Positions 1 through 8,332 of a stretch of 37,680 nucleotides of DNA are shown here, in pieces; within the stretch, counting starts at the first letter, position 1, and every line of letters starts with the position of its first letter. The stretch is from a virus: the IMG/VR virus record IMGVR_UViG_3300008113_000174, positions 1 to 37,680 of that record, one strand, 5' to 3'. The position numbers were made by a program, and so were the translations under genes. Below the pieces are notes generated by a model. That model was not told where the DNA came from. It saw only the letters and a list, made by a program, of their open reading frames with translations, and ran no database searches.

Positions 1-399
1 GACTACCTCCAGCGGTATGACGCCCAGCAGGAGCGCGGGGAAACCCGCGATATGGCCCTCGGTAGGTTCACGATGGCGATGAAGGACCTAGCCATCGAGC
101 TGTCCGTCCCCGTCATCCTGCTTGCCCAGCTAGGGCGCAGCGTGGAGCGCGAGAACCGCGAGCCCCGCCTGTCCGACCTGCGGGAGAGTGGCAACTTGGA
201 ACAGGACGCCGACCGCGTCATCTTCCTCAACGCCCCCGACCATCGCCCTGACGGCACGATGCAAACCATCACCGACAACGACCTGCGTTTCATCTACGTG
301 GACGCCATCCAAGCCAAGGGTCGCAGCGACGGCACGGGCCGTTGCGGGATGATGTTCGACCGCCCCATCACCAAGCTCCTTCCCTACGCACCTGTATGA
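1..399 (+). CDS. dnaB: Replicative DNA helicase, DnaB-type, C-terminal part (5' end cut by window)
   Basis: The frame is open from the first base, so only the last 132 residues are present. They read as the RecA-like core of a DnaB-family helicase, the hexameric ATPase that unwinds the replication fork. The fragment begins at the Walker B strand (DYLQ). It continues through VPVILLAQLGRSVE, which holds the sensor glutamine, then RLSDLRESGNLEQDAD, the conserved arginine-containing helicase motif, and ends with QAKGRSDGTG, which resembles the AKxRxGxxG motif near the DnaB C-terminus. The stop overlaps the next ATG (ATGA), so the downstream gene is probably translationally coupled. The Walker A region lies outside the window. 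The family call is strong. Whether the protein is a plain DnaB or a primase-helicase fusion cannot be seen here. Confidence 0.93.
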   Translation, partial: DYLQRYDAQQERGETRDMALGRFTMAMKDLAIELSVPVILLAQLGRSVERENREPRLSDLRESGNLEQDADRVIFLNAPDHRPDGTMQTITDNDLRFIYVDAIQAKGRSDGTGRCGMMFDRPITKLLPYAPV

Positions 400-698
400 A
401 CACCTCACCCAACTTCTCTGAGGCCTCGTTAGACCTCATCCTTGGCGACCGCAACGAAGCCTACGGCAATCCCCGCGAAGACTTTGAGGGCATTGCTATG
501 ATGTGGTCTGGCCTCATCAACGCCAAGCTGCATCGCGAAATCACCGCCGAGGATGTGGCCCGTATGATGGTGGCCCTCAAGCTGCGCCGGGACAGCCATC
601 GCCAGAAGGACGACAACCTCATCGACGCTCACGGCTACCTGCATTGCCTGAGTTGGATTCAGAAAGGGCTGCGCCCCGCGAGAGGAGATGAGGTATGA
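396..698 (+). CDS. DUF6378-like small phage protein
   Basis: This 100-residue protein starts at the ATG that overlaps the helicase stop by four bases. A longer reading from 342 would run inside dnaB and is not needed. The core (ILGDRNEAYGNPREDFEGIA, then MWSGLI, then DVARMMVALKLRR and DNLIDAHGYLHCL) matches my recollection of the DUF6378 family, which is common in phage replication and early regions. The acidic and histidine residues in the second half recall MazG-like or dCTPase-like all-alpha NTP hydrolases, but I do not see a convincing full catalytic set, so a nucleotide-related role is only inference. It sits in a run of four-base overlaps, consistent with one early transcript. Confidence 0.75.
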   Translation: MNTSPNFSEASLDLILGDRNEAYGNPREDFEGIAMMWSGLINAKLHREITAEDVARMMVALKLRRDSHRQKDDNLIDAHGYLHCLSWIQKGLRPARGDEV

Positions 699-1054
699 GC
701 CTAGGATATGATGTGTCGGAGACGATGATCTCTATCCGCCACATCCTAGCCAAGCATACGAAGGGCTGGAAGTGGGATGAGATTCCTGATGTCGTCGTGA
801 AGTCCAAGAAGGAGCCATCCCGCAACCAGATTGAGAAGCCCGAGCTTCTCTATCAGGTGAGCAAGGCGCTGGACGAGGGCATCCACCTTAAGGAGGCGTC
901 CCATCGCTTCGACATCTCCTGCACTACGGCGTCTATGATTAAGCGCCGCCTTGAGCGCTACGAGGGTATGCCTCACGACCGTGACGGCATCCTCCTGTGG
1001 TGCGTTGAGAGGAAGAATGCCAAAGCCAAAGCCAGAACTGACGCGAGCAGGTAG
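695..1054 (+). CDS. Small basic protein with HTH-like segment
   Basis: A 119-residue protein that overlaps the previous stop by four bases (ATGA). Residues around 66-90 (HLKEASHRFDISCTTASM, then IKRRLERYEG) look like a helix-turn-helix: an A-x3-F-x-I-S step followed by a basic recognition helix. The C-terminus is lysine-rich and alanine-rich. A DNA-binding or regulatory role is inferred from that pattern alone. I recognise no named family. The last 38 bases overlap the start of the HNH gene in another frame. Confidence 0.6.
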   Translation: MSLGYDVSETMISIRHILAKHTKGWKWDEIPDVVVKSKKEPSRNQIEKPELLYQVSKALDEGIHLKEASHRFDISCTTASMIKRRLERYEGMPHDRDGILLWCVERKNAKAKARTDASR

Positions 1055-1520
1055 ACAATGGACGGAGGCACGCTACTGGTCCTTCTTAAGAAGCGCTTTA
1101 AGGCGTGCCTTCGTTCGTTGGCCTCCAAACTACCAAGCGAGAAACGCAGGGCGCAGGCCTTACGTCGGGCCAGTGAAGCAGCAGAAATGGGAGTACGAAT
1201 GCGCCATCTGTCACCAGTGGTTCCAGCAGAAGCAAACACAGTTGGACCACGTAAACCCGTGTGGGCAGTTGAGAAGCACCTCAGACCTGCCGGGGTTCGT
1301 GGAGAGGTTGTTCTGCGAGAAAGACGGGCTAAGGGTGCTGTGCAAACCCTGCCACACGGAGGTGACCAATGCAGCTAGATATGTTCAATCTGGTGAAGGA
1401 GGCTCAACCGGAGTGGGTGAAGGCCCAGCCCGAGCCACCAAAGCCAAAGCGCGGAAGCCTCAATCACCTAAGTGCGTGCGGGTGGGAGACGTTCCGCCCC
1501 AAGCCTTACACGATTCGTAA
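1017..1520 (+). CDS. HNH endonuclease-like protein
   Basis: I start this 167-residue protein at the ATG at 1017, which has AGGAAG just upstream; the frame is open further 5' but those residues look spurious. Two zinc-binding pairs frame the HNH region: CAICHQWF and, about 50 residues later, LCKPCHTEVT, with the central LDHVNPCG supplying the His of the beta-beta-alpha-metal fold. The N-terminal SFLRSALRRAFVRWPPNY is a conserved stretch I associate with a phage HNH family near replication genes. Activity may be nicking or a role in DNA processing. It could also be a homing-type HNH, but no intron or intein boundaries are visible. Its C-terminal tail is low complexity and overlaps the next gene by about 150 bases. 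Confidence 0.8.
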   Translation: MPKPKPELTRAGRQWTEARYWSFLRSALRRAFVRWPPNYQARNAGRRPYVGPVKQQKWEYECAICHQWFQQKQTQLDHVNPCGQLRSTSDLPGFVERLFCEKDGLRVLCKPCHTEVTNAARYVQSGEGGSTGVGEGPARATKAKARKPQSPKCVRVGDVPPQALHDS

Positions 1521-1560
1521 GGAAGGCCCATACAAGTGCTGGATTCTGAATGAAAACTGA
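1369..1560 (+). CDS. Hypothetical 63-aa protein
   Basis: The start has a strong Shine-Dalgarno (GGAGGTG, about five bases before the ATG). The protein reads MQLDMFNLVKEAQPEW and then a proline- and lysine-rich stretch, ending in PYKCWILNEN. No family is recognised. It overlaps the HNH gene by 152 bases in a different frame and overlaps the phosphoesterase start by 11 bases. The good ribosome site and the non-repetitive composition favour it being real. In that case the HNH C-terminus is probably the side of the overlap under weaker constraint. Confidence 0.6.
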   Translation: MQLDMFNLVKEAQPEWVKAQPEPPKPKRGSLNHLSACGWETFRPKPYTIRKEGPYKCWILNEN

Positions 1561-2437
1561 CGGCAAACACGTTAACCACTCGGTGGACATCCCCTGCAAG
1601 TTGGGGGAGTCCATCAAGATCATCCCCTTTGGCGACGTACATCGCGACTCCGAGATGCACGCCCACTCTACGTGGAAGGAGTTTCTGGACTACGCCCAAG
1701 CCCAGAAGAACGCCTACTTCCTAGGAATGGGCGACTACACTGACGGCGTATCAACCTCTGAACGAGCCATTCTCAATGCTTCCAACCTACATTCCACCAC
1801 CAAGATTTCTATGGGCGATATGTATAAAGGCGTTGTGCGTACTCTCGCTAACGAGCTTAGCTTTATGCGCAATCGCTGCATTGGCCTTCTTGGCGGTAAT
1901 CATTATTTTGATTACAATGACGGCCAGAACACTGACCACCTGCTTGCGTCGGCTCTTCAGACGAGGCATCTAGGGGTCCACTCGTTCATCCTAGTGCGGC
2001 TGATGGTGGAGCAACGGAAGAATGGTCGCGGCACGCCTCGTCACATCCCGCTTTGGATTCAGGCCCATCACGGGCTAGGGGGAGGGGCTTTGGCCGGTAG
2101 CCAATACAACCCGATCCAGAAGATGGGGCATATGTTCCCACGGGCTCACATCAATTTGATGGGACATAGCCACGGAAAGGGCTGCAATGGGGGCAACGTA
2201 GTGCTGGTGCCTCGGGAGACTCGGGAGTTCCCGTTCTTCACAATCGACGAGCAGCCTAGCTGGCAGGGCCGTACAGGTAGCTTCCTGAAGGTGTACGAGG
2301 ACGGCAAGTCCTCCTACAACGTAGACGCTTGCCGCAGCCCCAATGCGCTGGGCTGGATTGAGTTTGAGGTGACGCCCAAGCGCGTAACCTCAGATGGAGT
2401 CGATCAACTCACCATCTCCATCCGAGGCACTAGCTGA
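1550..2437 (+). CDS. Calcineurin-like metallophosphoesterase
   Basis: A 295-residue protein with the ordered metal-binding motifs of the calcineurin-like phosphoesterase superfamily: FGDVH (about 28-31), MGDYTDG (about 60-66), GGNH, an AHHG histidine pair and LMGHSHG near the C-terminal third. These coordinate two metal ions and cleave phosphate mono- or diesters. In phages such enzymes range from DNA-repair nucleases to protein or nucleotide phosphatases. There is no SbcC partner here, so the substrate is open. It is the last gene of the plus-strand operon. Only 13 bases separate it from the convergent late block, with no obvious terminator between. Confidence 0.9.
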   Translation: MKTDGKHVNHSVDIPCKLGESIKIIPFGDVHRDSEMHAHSTWKEFLDYAQAQKNAYFLGMGDYTDGVSTSERAILNASNLHSTTKISMGDMYKGVVRTLANELSFMRNRCIGLLGGNHYFDYNDGQNTDHLLASALQTRHLGVHSFILVRLMVEQRKNGRGTPRHIPLWIQAHHGLGGGALAGSQYNPIQKMGHMFPRAHINLMGHSHGKGCNGGNVVLVPRETREFPFFTIDEQPSWQGRTGSFLKVYEDGKSSYNVDACRSPNALGWIEFEVTPKRVTSDGVDQLTISIRGTS

Positions 2438-2450
2438 TTACGATCTAGGG

Positions 2451-5400
2451 TTAAGGACGGCCAGCCAGCTTCTGGCGAATCTGAAGCTCCACCTCTGGCG
2501 TAACCACGCCAGACTTAACCAACTGGCGCTTAAATGCCTGAGCCACCTCGGGAGCGCCAGCGTCCACATAGGTGGACATGGCCTTGATGATGTTGTCGGC
2601 TCTTTCCTTGTCGCCCACACTCATCCCGGCAAAGAGACGGGTGATATTGGTCACCCCGCGCTTCTCCTCGACGAGGTGGTTTTGGTAGCTATTCATTAGG
2701 CTACTCAGCATCATTCGGTCGCTACCTGCGATGTTCTTGATGAGTTCACGGGCTTGGGGCCGTTTCTGCGGGTCCGACATGATGCCGTCAATGATGTCAC
2801 TGTGACTCTCGCTGATGCCTCGGGTCATTGGCACTTGGTAGCCAAAGATGGCAGCGGCAATAACACGGTTGGGCACACCGGCAGCGCGGAAGGAGTCAAT
2901 GATACGGTTGTCGTCAAACCCTCCTCGTTCCGACAGCAGCTTCAAGCTGCGGTAGATGGAGTTGAGGTCCTGCTGAGCACGCAGGTAGCGCGTATTCCGC
3001 TCGTTGTATACCTGCTCCTCATTCAGCCCACGATACTGCTCCGTAGTCTCGTCATAGGCCCCCTTCAGGATGCGCTTGTAGCCAGTCAGCTCCTGACCCA
3101 TAGGCTGAGCAATGTCTCGGATACGTACCGAAGCCGAACCCAGAATGTCCATAGTATTGGCGCGATAGCCACCAAACCGCTTGATCTGGTCGTCTAGCGT
3201 ATAGACAGTGCCAAGCTTGTTGGTCTCCCCCATAATGGCCTTCTCAGTGCGGGCCAGCGTGCCAACCACAAACTGAGGCAGGAAGGCTCTGGTGATGAGC
3301 CGCTCCATTAGCTTCACGTTGTCACGGGGTTCCGTGATCGCCACCTGTGTGTTGTAGTAGGTGTTCGTAACCGCTTCGGTAGCAGATGTGAACAGGGGAC
3401 CAATGTCGTCTCCTAAGAACGTGGTCTTTAGGTAGGGCATTGGATTCTCGCCCTTATATGCAGCCAGCATGGTGCCCATCATGTTGGCGTAGGGCATCAG
3501 GTAGTTGATCGGAGCGTAGGTGAACTTCTTCCCGTCCTCGCTGATCTTGTAGATGTTGGTCTTATACTGGTCGAAGGAGGGAGAGATGAGGCGCATTGCC
3601 TCCTCCTCCTTCTCGCTGGTTCCAAACATCCGGTTGCCAGCTACGGCAACACCAGCCGTAACGCCAGCCACGGCACTCATTGACATGGCCCGCTTGGCAA
3701 ACTGCTTGGCAGCAGCAGTGCGGGTTTGCTGGTTGGTGGCGGTGAGAGACAGCTCAAGAAGTCGCTTGTTGTGGACAAGCATATTCTTGAAGTTGCGGAT
3801 CACCTCGTACTCGAAAGAGCCGAAGGCATTGGCTACGCCAGCAGCCGACATCTGCTTGAAGCGTCGGTTAATCTTGTCGTAGGTCTGATACTGGTTACTG
3901 GTGAGGCCAGCCGCTAGGCGCTCAAACTGATCTAGACCAGTTCCGTTAAGCTTCATTTTCTCTTTTCCAGAAAAGAAGATGGCGCCTTCAGGTCCAAGCT
4001 CCTTCATTTCCTGAAGGAAGTTTTGGTAGATGGAATACCTGACAGCCGTGTCAGGGAAGCCATAGGCATTGGACGCCTTGTCCATCCACTTCTTGTAGCG
4101 AGTGGTTTGAGTGGCGCTTTGAGTGAGGCCACGCAGTTCCTCCACTTCTGCACCGCCGCGAAGCACATTGAGTTCGCGCAGGCGCTTGAACTCCTTCATC
4201 TGGGCCAGCTTCTCCTTGGTGCCCATGTTCCCTCCGCGCCAGCCATAGCTATAGGCCGACTTACGCAGGCCAGTCCAAAGCGTGATGGGGTTCACTGCAC
4301 CAGCGGAAGCTGCAAAGGCTAGATTGCCAAACATCTGAGGGGCAAAGGCTTCTGGTAGATTGCCAACCGTCTTCATGGCCTTAGAGAAGCCCGAGAAGCT
4401 TAGTATGGCCTTCATCACCCCATTGTCCCCGAATAGGTGAGGGCTTTGAAGTTCTTGATGCGCATCGGCCCAAGCCTTCGGAACCTTGATTCCGGCAAGA
4501 GCAGAGTGCGTAACTGGTTGGTCTCCAGGGACTAGCTTGACATAGTCCTCCCCCATCTGCGAGGTGTCGGCCTTGGTTCCAATGCCTGAATTTAATAGGA
4601 AGTCGGCCAACTCCTTATCGTGCTTCGCCTGAATAATTAGGCGCTCCTGTGCATTCAGGGTGATTTCTGCAACAAGACCCGGGTCGTCCACCTTGCCAAG
4701 CCAATCGCGAGCGCGTGGAGACAGGTCCTTACGAGCCTTCAGCGGCGAGGATAGCCCGCCAATCATGCTCTTGTCGATATCTCCGCCAGAAGTGATGAGG
4801 GATACGTCTCTCACCATCTCCTTCATGTAATTGTCGGCATAGGCTTCAGCCTGCTGCCGCGTGATTGGAGACTTCTTCTTGACGGCTTCAGCCTCAAAGC
4901 CATCGGCCAACTCAGTCATGAAGGCAGCACGGGCCTGCGGCGTGTCCCAATCCACACCACGCTTGGCCTTTTCATTGAAAGCCATGTAGCCAATGCGGGT
5001 GTAGTCCCCTCCGTTGTCCGTGATCTTCTTCCCAAGCGAATCGGCCATGTTGGGGTAGAGGGTGACGATGTTCTTGGCATTCTCCGCCCTGAGAGTGTGA
5101 AGCTGTTCCATCGCCAGCTTCAGCTCTGGGCTCAGGTTGTTGGGGGACATCCTCCCCTCCATCACTGATAGGATGTCAGCAGCAGCCTGAGTGGGATCGG
5201 GCTCCTTGTTCGCTAGGTCAGAGATGAGCTTGTTCCAGTCGGCGTTGTCAGACCTCGATCCTTTGAGTGCCCCTTGGAACTCGTAGTTCATGTGAACTAC
5301 TGGATCGCCAACGATGGACTCTGGTCCCCCAACTACCCTCTTGCCCAGTTGTGCAGCCTGCTTGCCGCTTTGTGCAATGATAGACGGGATGTGGGTGCCG

Positions 5401-6200
5401 CCGTATGTGGCCAAGCCGTAAGCCACCGCAGTGGGCAGGGCATTGGTGTTCCCCTTCTCTCGCTCGTTGTTGTAGACGTATGCGCCAACGCCAAATCCAG
5501 TGCCCACCTGAGCCGTCTGTGCGGCAATGGGATTGGCAATCAAGTTTCCGTTGGTGATGTAACGCTTCTCAATGCCACCCAAGGCTCCGCCACCAACCGC
5601 ACCCACGGCCAAAGGAACCTTAATCTCATCCCAAGTTGGAAGCCGATTCTCGTCGATGGCCTTCTCCACCACTTCAGCAGAGGCTGCGGTGACGGCACCT
5701 TGAGCCGTGCGGAATACGATTGGAATGGAATAGCCAGCCGACTTGGCTACCGTCTTGGCTCCAATAGCACCGGGGATGGTGCCAAGAATAGCAGAGCCCA
5801 CAATCTGCCCGCCACTGATTGGCTTATCCGAGCCAGCAGCCTGCTCCCATAGTTGGCGAAGGTAGCTGCCAGTAGCACCACCTAGGGCGCCACCCGCCAT
5901 TGCGCCCTTAACAGCACCAGCAACGGTTCCCGGCCCCGGGGCTACACCCGTGCCAAGCGCAGCCCCGGTGAGCCCCCCTAGGATGCTACCGCCAACAGAG
6001 GCAACACCCTCGATGCCCATTCCAATCACCATATCGGTGAGAGATGGCTCCTTGGAATTTACGATGGCGGTGTTGGATTCCTGAGCCTTCTGCTGGCCGC
6101 TTTGAGCGGCCATGTAGGACTCTACTTCATCCGTAGATGGCTGAGTCTCCGCTTCGACATCAACCGTCCCGTAGCGGGTGCTTACCGTGAATTTGGGCAT
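2451..6200 (-). CDS. Large internal virion / ejection-type protein with glycine-zipper region
   Basis: A 1249-residue protein and the last gene of the late block. Residues 1-30 form a short beta-rich head (FTVSTRYGTVDVEAETQPS). Residues about 57-150 are a glycine-alanine membrane-type zipper with repeated GxxxG spacing (SILGGLTGAALGTG, then AGAMAGG-like repeats), followed by a second Gly-Ala region near 195-260. The remainder is long, alpha-helical and charged. Size, last position in the operon and membrane-seeking zippers fit a podovirus internal core protein that leaves the head and forms a channel during DNA ejection, by analogy with T7 gp16. I see no lytic transglycosylase motif. The analogy rests on context rather than recognised homology. 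A TATCAT hexamer sits exactly six bases before the ATG. Confidence 0.72.
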   Translation of the reverse strand: MPKFTVSTRYGTVDVEAETQPSTDEVESYMAAQSGQQKAQESNTAIVNSKEPSLTDMVIGMGIEGVASVGGSILGGLTGAALGTGVAPGPGTVAGAVKGAMAGGALGGATGSYLRQLWEQAAGSDKPISGGQIVGSAILGTIPGAIGAKTVAKSAGYSIPIVFRTAQGAVTAASAEVVEKAIDENRLPTWDEIKVPLAVGAVGGGALGGIEKRYITNGNLIANPIAAQTAQVGTGFGVGAYVYNNEREKGNTNALPTAVAYGLATYGGTHIPSIIAQSGKQAAQLGKRVVGGPESIVGDPVVHMNYEFQGALKGSRSDNADWNKLISDLANKEPDPTQAAADILSVMEGRMSPNNLSPELKLAMEQLHTLRAENAKNIVTLYPNMADSLGKKITDNGGDYTRIGYMAFNEKAKRGVDWDTPQARAAFMTELADGFEAEAVKKKSPITRQQAEAYADNYMKEMVRDVSLITSGGDIDKSMIGGLSSPLKARKDLSPRARDWLGKVDDPGLVAEITLNAQERLIIQAKHDKELADFLLNSGIGTKADTSQMGEDYVKLVPGDQPVTHSALAGIKVPKAWADAHQELQSPHLFGDNGVMKAILSFSGFSKAMKTVGNLPEAFAPQMFGNLAFAASAGAVNPITLWTGLRKSAYSYGWRGGNMGTKEKLAQMKEFKRLRELNVLRGGAEVEELRGLTQSATQTTRYKKWMDKASNAYGFPDTAVRYSIYQNFLQEMKELGPEGAIFFSGKEKMKLNGTGLDQFERLAAGLTSNQYQTYDKINRRFKQMSAAGVANAFGSFEYEVIRNFKNMLVHNKRLLELSLTATNQQTRTAAAKQFAKRAMSMSAVAGVTAGVAVAGNRMFGTSEKEEEAMRLISPSFDQYKTNIYKISEDGKKFTYAPINYLMPYANMMGTMLAAYKGENPMPYLKTTFLGDDIGPLFTSATEAVTNTYYNTQVAITEPRDNVKLMERLITRAFLPQFVVGTLARTEKAIMGETNKLGTVYTLDDQIKRFGGYRANTMDILGSASVRIRDIAQPMGQELTGYKRILKGAYDETTEQYRGLNEEQVYNERNTRYLRAQQDLNSIYRSLKLLSERGGFDDNRIIDSFRAAGVPNRVIAAAIFGYQVPMTRGISESHSDIIDGIMSDPQKRPQARELIKNIAGSDRMMLSSLMNSYQNHLVEEKRGVTNITRLFAGMSVGDKERADNIIKAMSTYVDAGAPEVAQAFKRQLVKSGVVTPEVELQIRQKLAGRP

Positions 6201-6206
6201 GGCCCA

Positions 6207-6212
6207 ATGATA
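6207..6212 (-). promoter_or_regulatory. Candidate leaderless -10 element (TATCAT) before the 1249-aa gene
   Basis: On the minus strand the hexamer TATCAT is followed by TGGGCC and then the ATG at 6200. Six bases between hexamer and ATG would place the transcription start on the A of the start codon. No Shine-Dalgarno is present. Four other late genes have the same arrangement. No convincing -35 was found. Confidence 0.4.
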
Positions 6213-6214
6213 GC

Positions 6215-8320
6215 CTATCTTGCCCTAAACTGCCGCAACTGTTGACCGTAGGACCGGCTAAAGGGCTGAAATTCGGCCCCCAGCTTCACTTCGCCACGGG
6301 TGTCTTGGGTGCGGCTAAGGAATAAATCGAGATCGCGCTGAGATAGCTTGATGCGGGTGCGCTTCCCATTGTCTCCATTGGAGGACTCAATGAAGAACTC
6401 GGGGGCCTTGCCACGATCTCCGCTCCGTGCGCTTCGACTAATCTCGTCTGCAATCTTTTGGGCGGCTGGGCTGAGCTTGATTACCTGCCCAAGGGGGCCT
6501 TGCTCAGGAGTCTGATAGCGCTGGAATGGCAGGGGAGTCTCCATTTCCGGCTGCATAGCAACAGCAGTGGCGCGAGCATCGCGGTCCAGAAATGTGCTAT
6601 CCATTCCGGCGGGTCCAAACGGAATCGAGGACGATTCAATTGGCTTCTCCTTGCCCTTGCTCGGGTTGACCCCTCCACGATAGGAAGGACCCTTGTAGTC
6701 CCACTTTCCAGCATCCGACTTGCGATAGCCGAAATTGACCATCGCCTCGTCAAACGTCTTGGACGGGGTATCGCTGCTCTCCGCCAAGGATTGCGCGTAG
6801 CTCAGTTCCTGAGCACGAGCCGCCTCAAATGCAGGCTTGTTCAGGTTGCGAGCCAAAGCACCAAGACCAATCTTCTCCGGGACTAAGTTCTTGTCTGCCC
6901 AGCGCATTGCTGAGGCAAGGGCACGCGAAACAGTCGGGGTTGGCCGAAAGTCTGCACCCTCTCCTCGCTCCATACCAGCAGGCCCCATCGGGATCACTGC
7001 GTTAATGGATGGAGGAGCACTCAGGTCCACCGGAGGAGGAGCAACAGGGGTGGGAGCAGCCACCGAAGTGTCAATCGAAGGCGTAGCGGCAGAACGAGGA
7101 AGGGTGCCAGCAGAGAATTTAGCACCCATGCGAGCCAACAATGACGGCACAGAGGCCGTGGTGGCGGGGGCCGCAGCAGGCGTAGGCTGAGTGCCGGGAG
7201 CAGAGACGCTAACGCCCGTTATGTTGGACTTAGTTGCAGGAGCAGGGGCGCCTCCCTTGCCCGGGGCAGCGATGGCAACCGGAGACTTAAGGCCCCACAG
7301 ACTGTCCAGATTCTCCCGAGTCTGGTTCATCTGAACATCATCCTTCGGATTGATGATGTTGAATTGAGTAACCAATTCATTACGCGCCTTGATGTTCTCA
7401 GGGCTGTTCCTGTCGGCGCGGTTCAGTAGCTCCGTATACTTGTTGAAGATTTGAGACGTATCCTTCTGACGCTTCTCAAGAACTTGGATTGCTGAAGGAG
7501 CAGACCCCGCCTCAAGTAGCTTGCTAGTAATCTCACCAGTGTTGAAGTTGACGGTCTGGAACACGCGGTTCTTCCCATCGGTAACCTCCAAGAAGCCGTT
7601 AGGCATCCTCTTTAGAGCTTCATTAATCCGCGTGGTCCGCGCCGCAGTCTCGGCGTTTTCAGCTTTGAGCTTCTTAATCTGCTCATCATATTGCCCAACC
7701 TTCATTCCGAACTCAATGGAGTTCTGGGACATATTGAGCATCGAGGCGATTGCCTCTGGGCTCATGTTGTGGTAGAGGCCAAGGCGGATGGCCTCATCTT
7801 GATTCGGCATCCGACCAAGCTCTCCAGCCGAGCTAAATACCCTTGAGAAGGCCTTGCGGTCATTCTCGGCACGCAGATTATCAGCTCTGGCCTTTTCTAG
7901 CTGGAACTGATTGTTGTCCATTGCTAGCTTACGGGCCTTGGCCTCCTCACCCAAACGGTTCTGCTCCGAGTAGGTGACTAGCAACGCATTCATCTTGGAG
8001 TTGTCGGCAAACGACAACCCGCCGTTCTTGGTCTGCTTATCGCGGAGCTTTTGAAACTCGGGGTCAGCATTCAGCACCGGGTCCTTCTCCGCCACCCTAA
8101 GCATCGCGCTGTTCTTGCCCTCAAGGATGGAGTTCTTCTCGCGATTTTGGACGTAGGTCTTGAAGCCCTCGCTGATCTGTGACCCAATCCCAGCCATAGA
8201 CTGAGCCCGAATTTGAGCAGCCTGCTGCGTGCCCTGCGCCTGCGCCTGCGCAGCCTGAAGGATGGGCGAGAAATCCTGCCGCAACAGGGATGGATTTACC
8301 TGTGAGCCGAAGGTGAACAT
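6215..8320 (-). CDS. Putative internal virion protein, coiled-coil/proline-alanine rich
   Basis: A 701-residue protein. The N-terminal third (to about 270) is a helical, glutamine- and alanine-rich region that should form coiled coils (for example AAQAQAQGTQQAAQIRAQ). The middle (about 350-450) is a low-complexity linker of Pro, Ala and Thr with repeated APTPV and IPMGPAGM-like pieces; a near copy, IPFGPAGM, recurs further on. The C-terminal part is mixed. No enzyme motif is seen. Its place between two other large virion genes suggests a structural or ejection role, which is inference. The start follows a TAGAAT-N6-ATG element. The TAG of that element is also the stop of the upstream PAPS-reductase-like gene. 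Confidence 0.65.
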   Translation of the reverse strand: MFTFGSQVNPSLLRQDFSPILQAAQAQAQGTQQAAQIRAQSMAGIGSQISEGFKTYVQNREKNSILEGKNSAMLRVAEKDPVLNADPEFQKLRDKQTKNGGLSFADNSKMNALLVTYSEQNRLGEEAKARKLAMDNNQFQLEKARADNLRAENDRKAFSRVFSSAGELGRMPNQDEAIRLGLYHNMSPEAIASMLNMSQNSIEFGMKVGQYDEQIKKLKAENAETAARTTRINEALKRMPNGFLEVTDGKNRVFQTVNFNTGEITSKLLEAGSAPSAIQVLEKRQKDTSQIFNKYTELLNRADRNSPENIKARNELVTQFNIINPKDDVQMNQTRENLDSLWGLKSPVAIAAPGKGGAPAPATKSNITGVSVSAPGTQPTPAAAPATTASVPSLLARMGAKFSAGTLPRSAATPSIDTSVAAPTPVAPPPVDLSAPPSINAVIPMGPAGMERGEGADFRPTPTVSRALASAMRWADKNLVPEKIGLGALARNLNKPAFEAARAQELSYAQSLAESSDTPSKTFDEAMVNFGYRKSDAGKWDYKGPSYRGGVNPSKGKEKPIESSSIPFGPAGMDSTFLDRDARATAVAMQPEMETPLPFQRYQTPEQGPLGQVIKLSPAAQKIADEISRSARSGDRGKAPEFFIESSNGDNGKRTRIKLSQRDLDLFLSRTQDTRGEVKLGAEFQPFSRSYGQQLRQFRAR

Positions 8321-8326
8321 AGGGGT

Positions 8327-8332
8327 ATTCTA
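8327..8332 (-). promoter_or_regulatory. Candidate leaderless -10 element (TAGAAT) before the 701-aa gene
   Basis: The minus strand reads TAGAAT, ACCCCT, ATG. The hexamer is one mismatch from TATAAT and is spaced six bases from the start codon. It shares the pattern GGTAGAATA-CCCCTATG almost exactly with the gene starting at 23060. The first three bases double as the stop codon of the upstream gene, so part of the match may be fortuitous. Confidence 0.45.
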
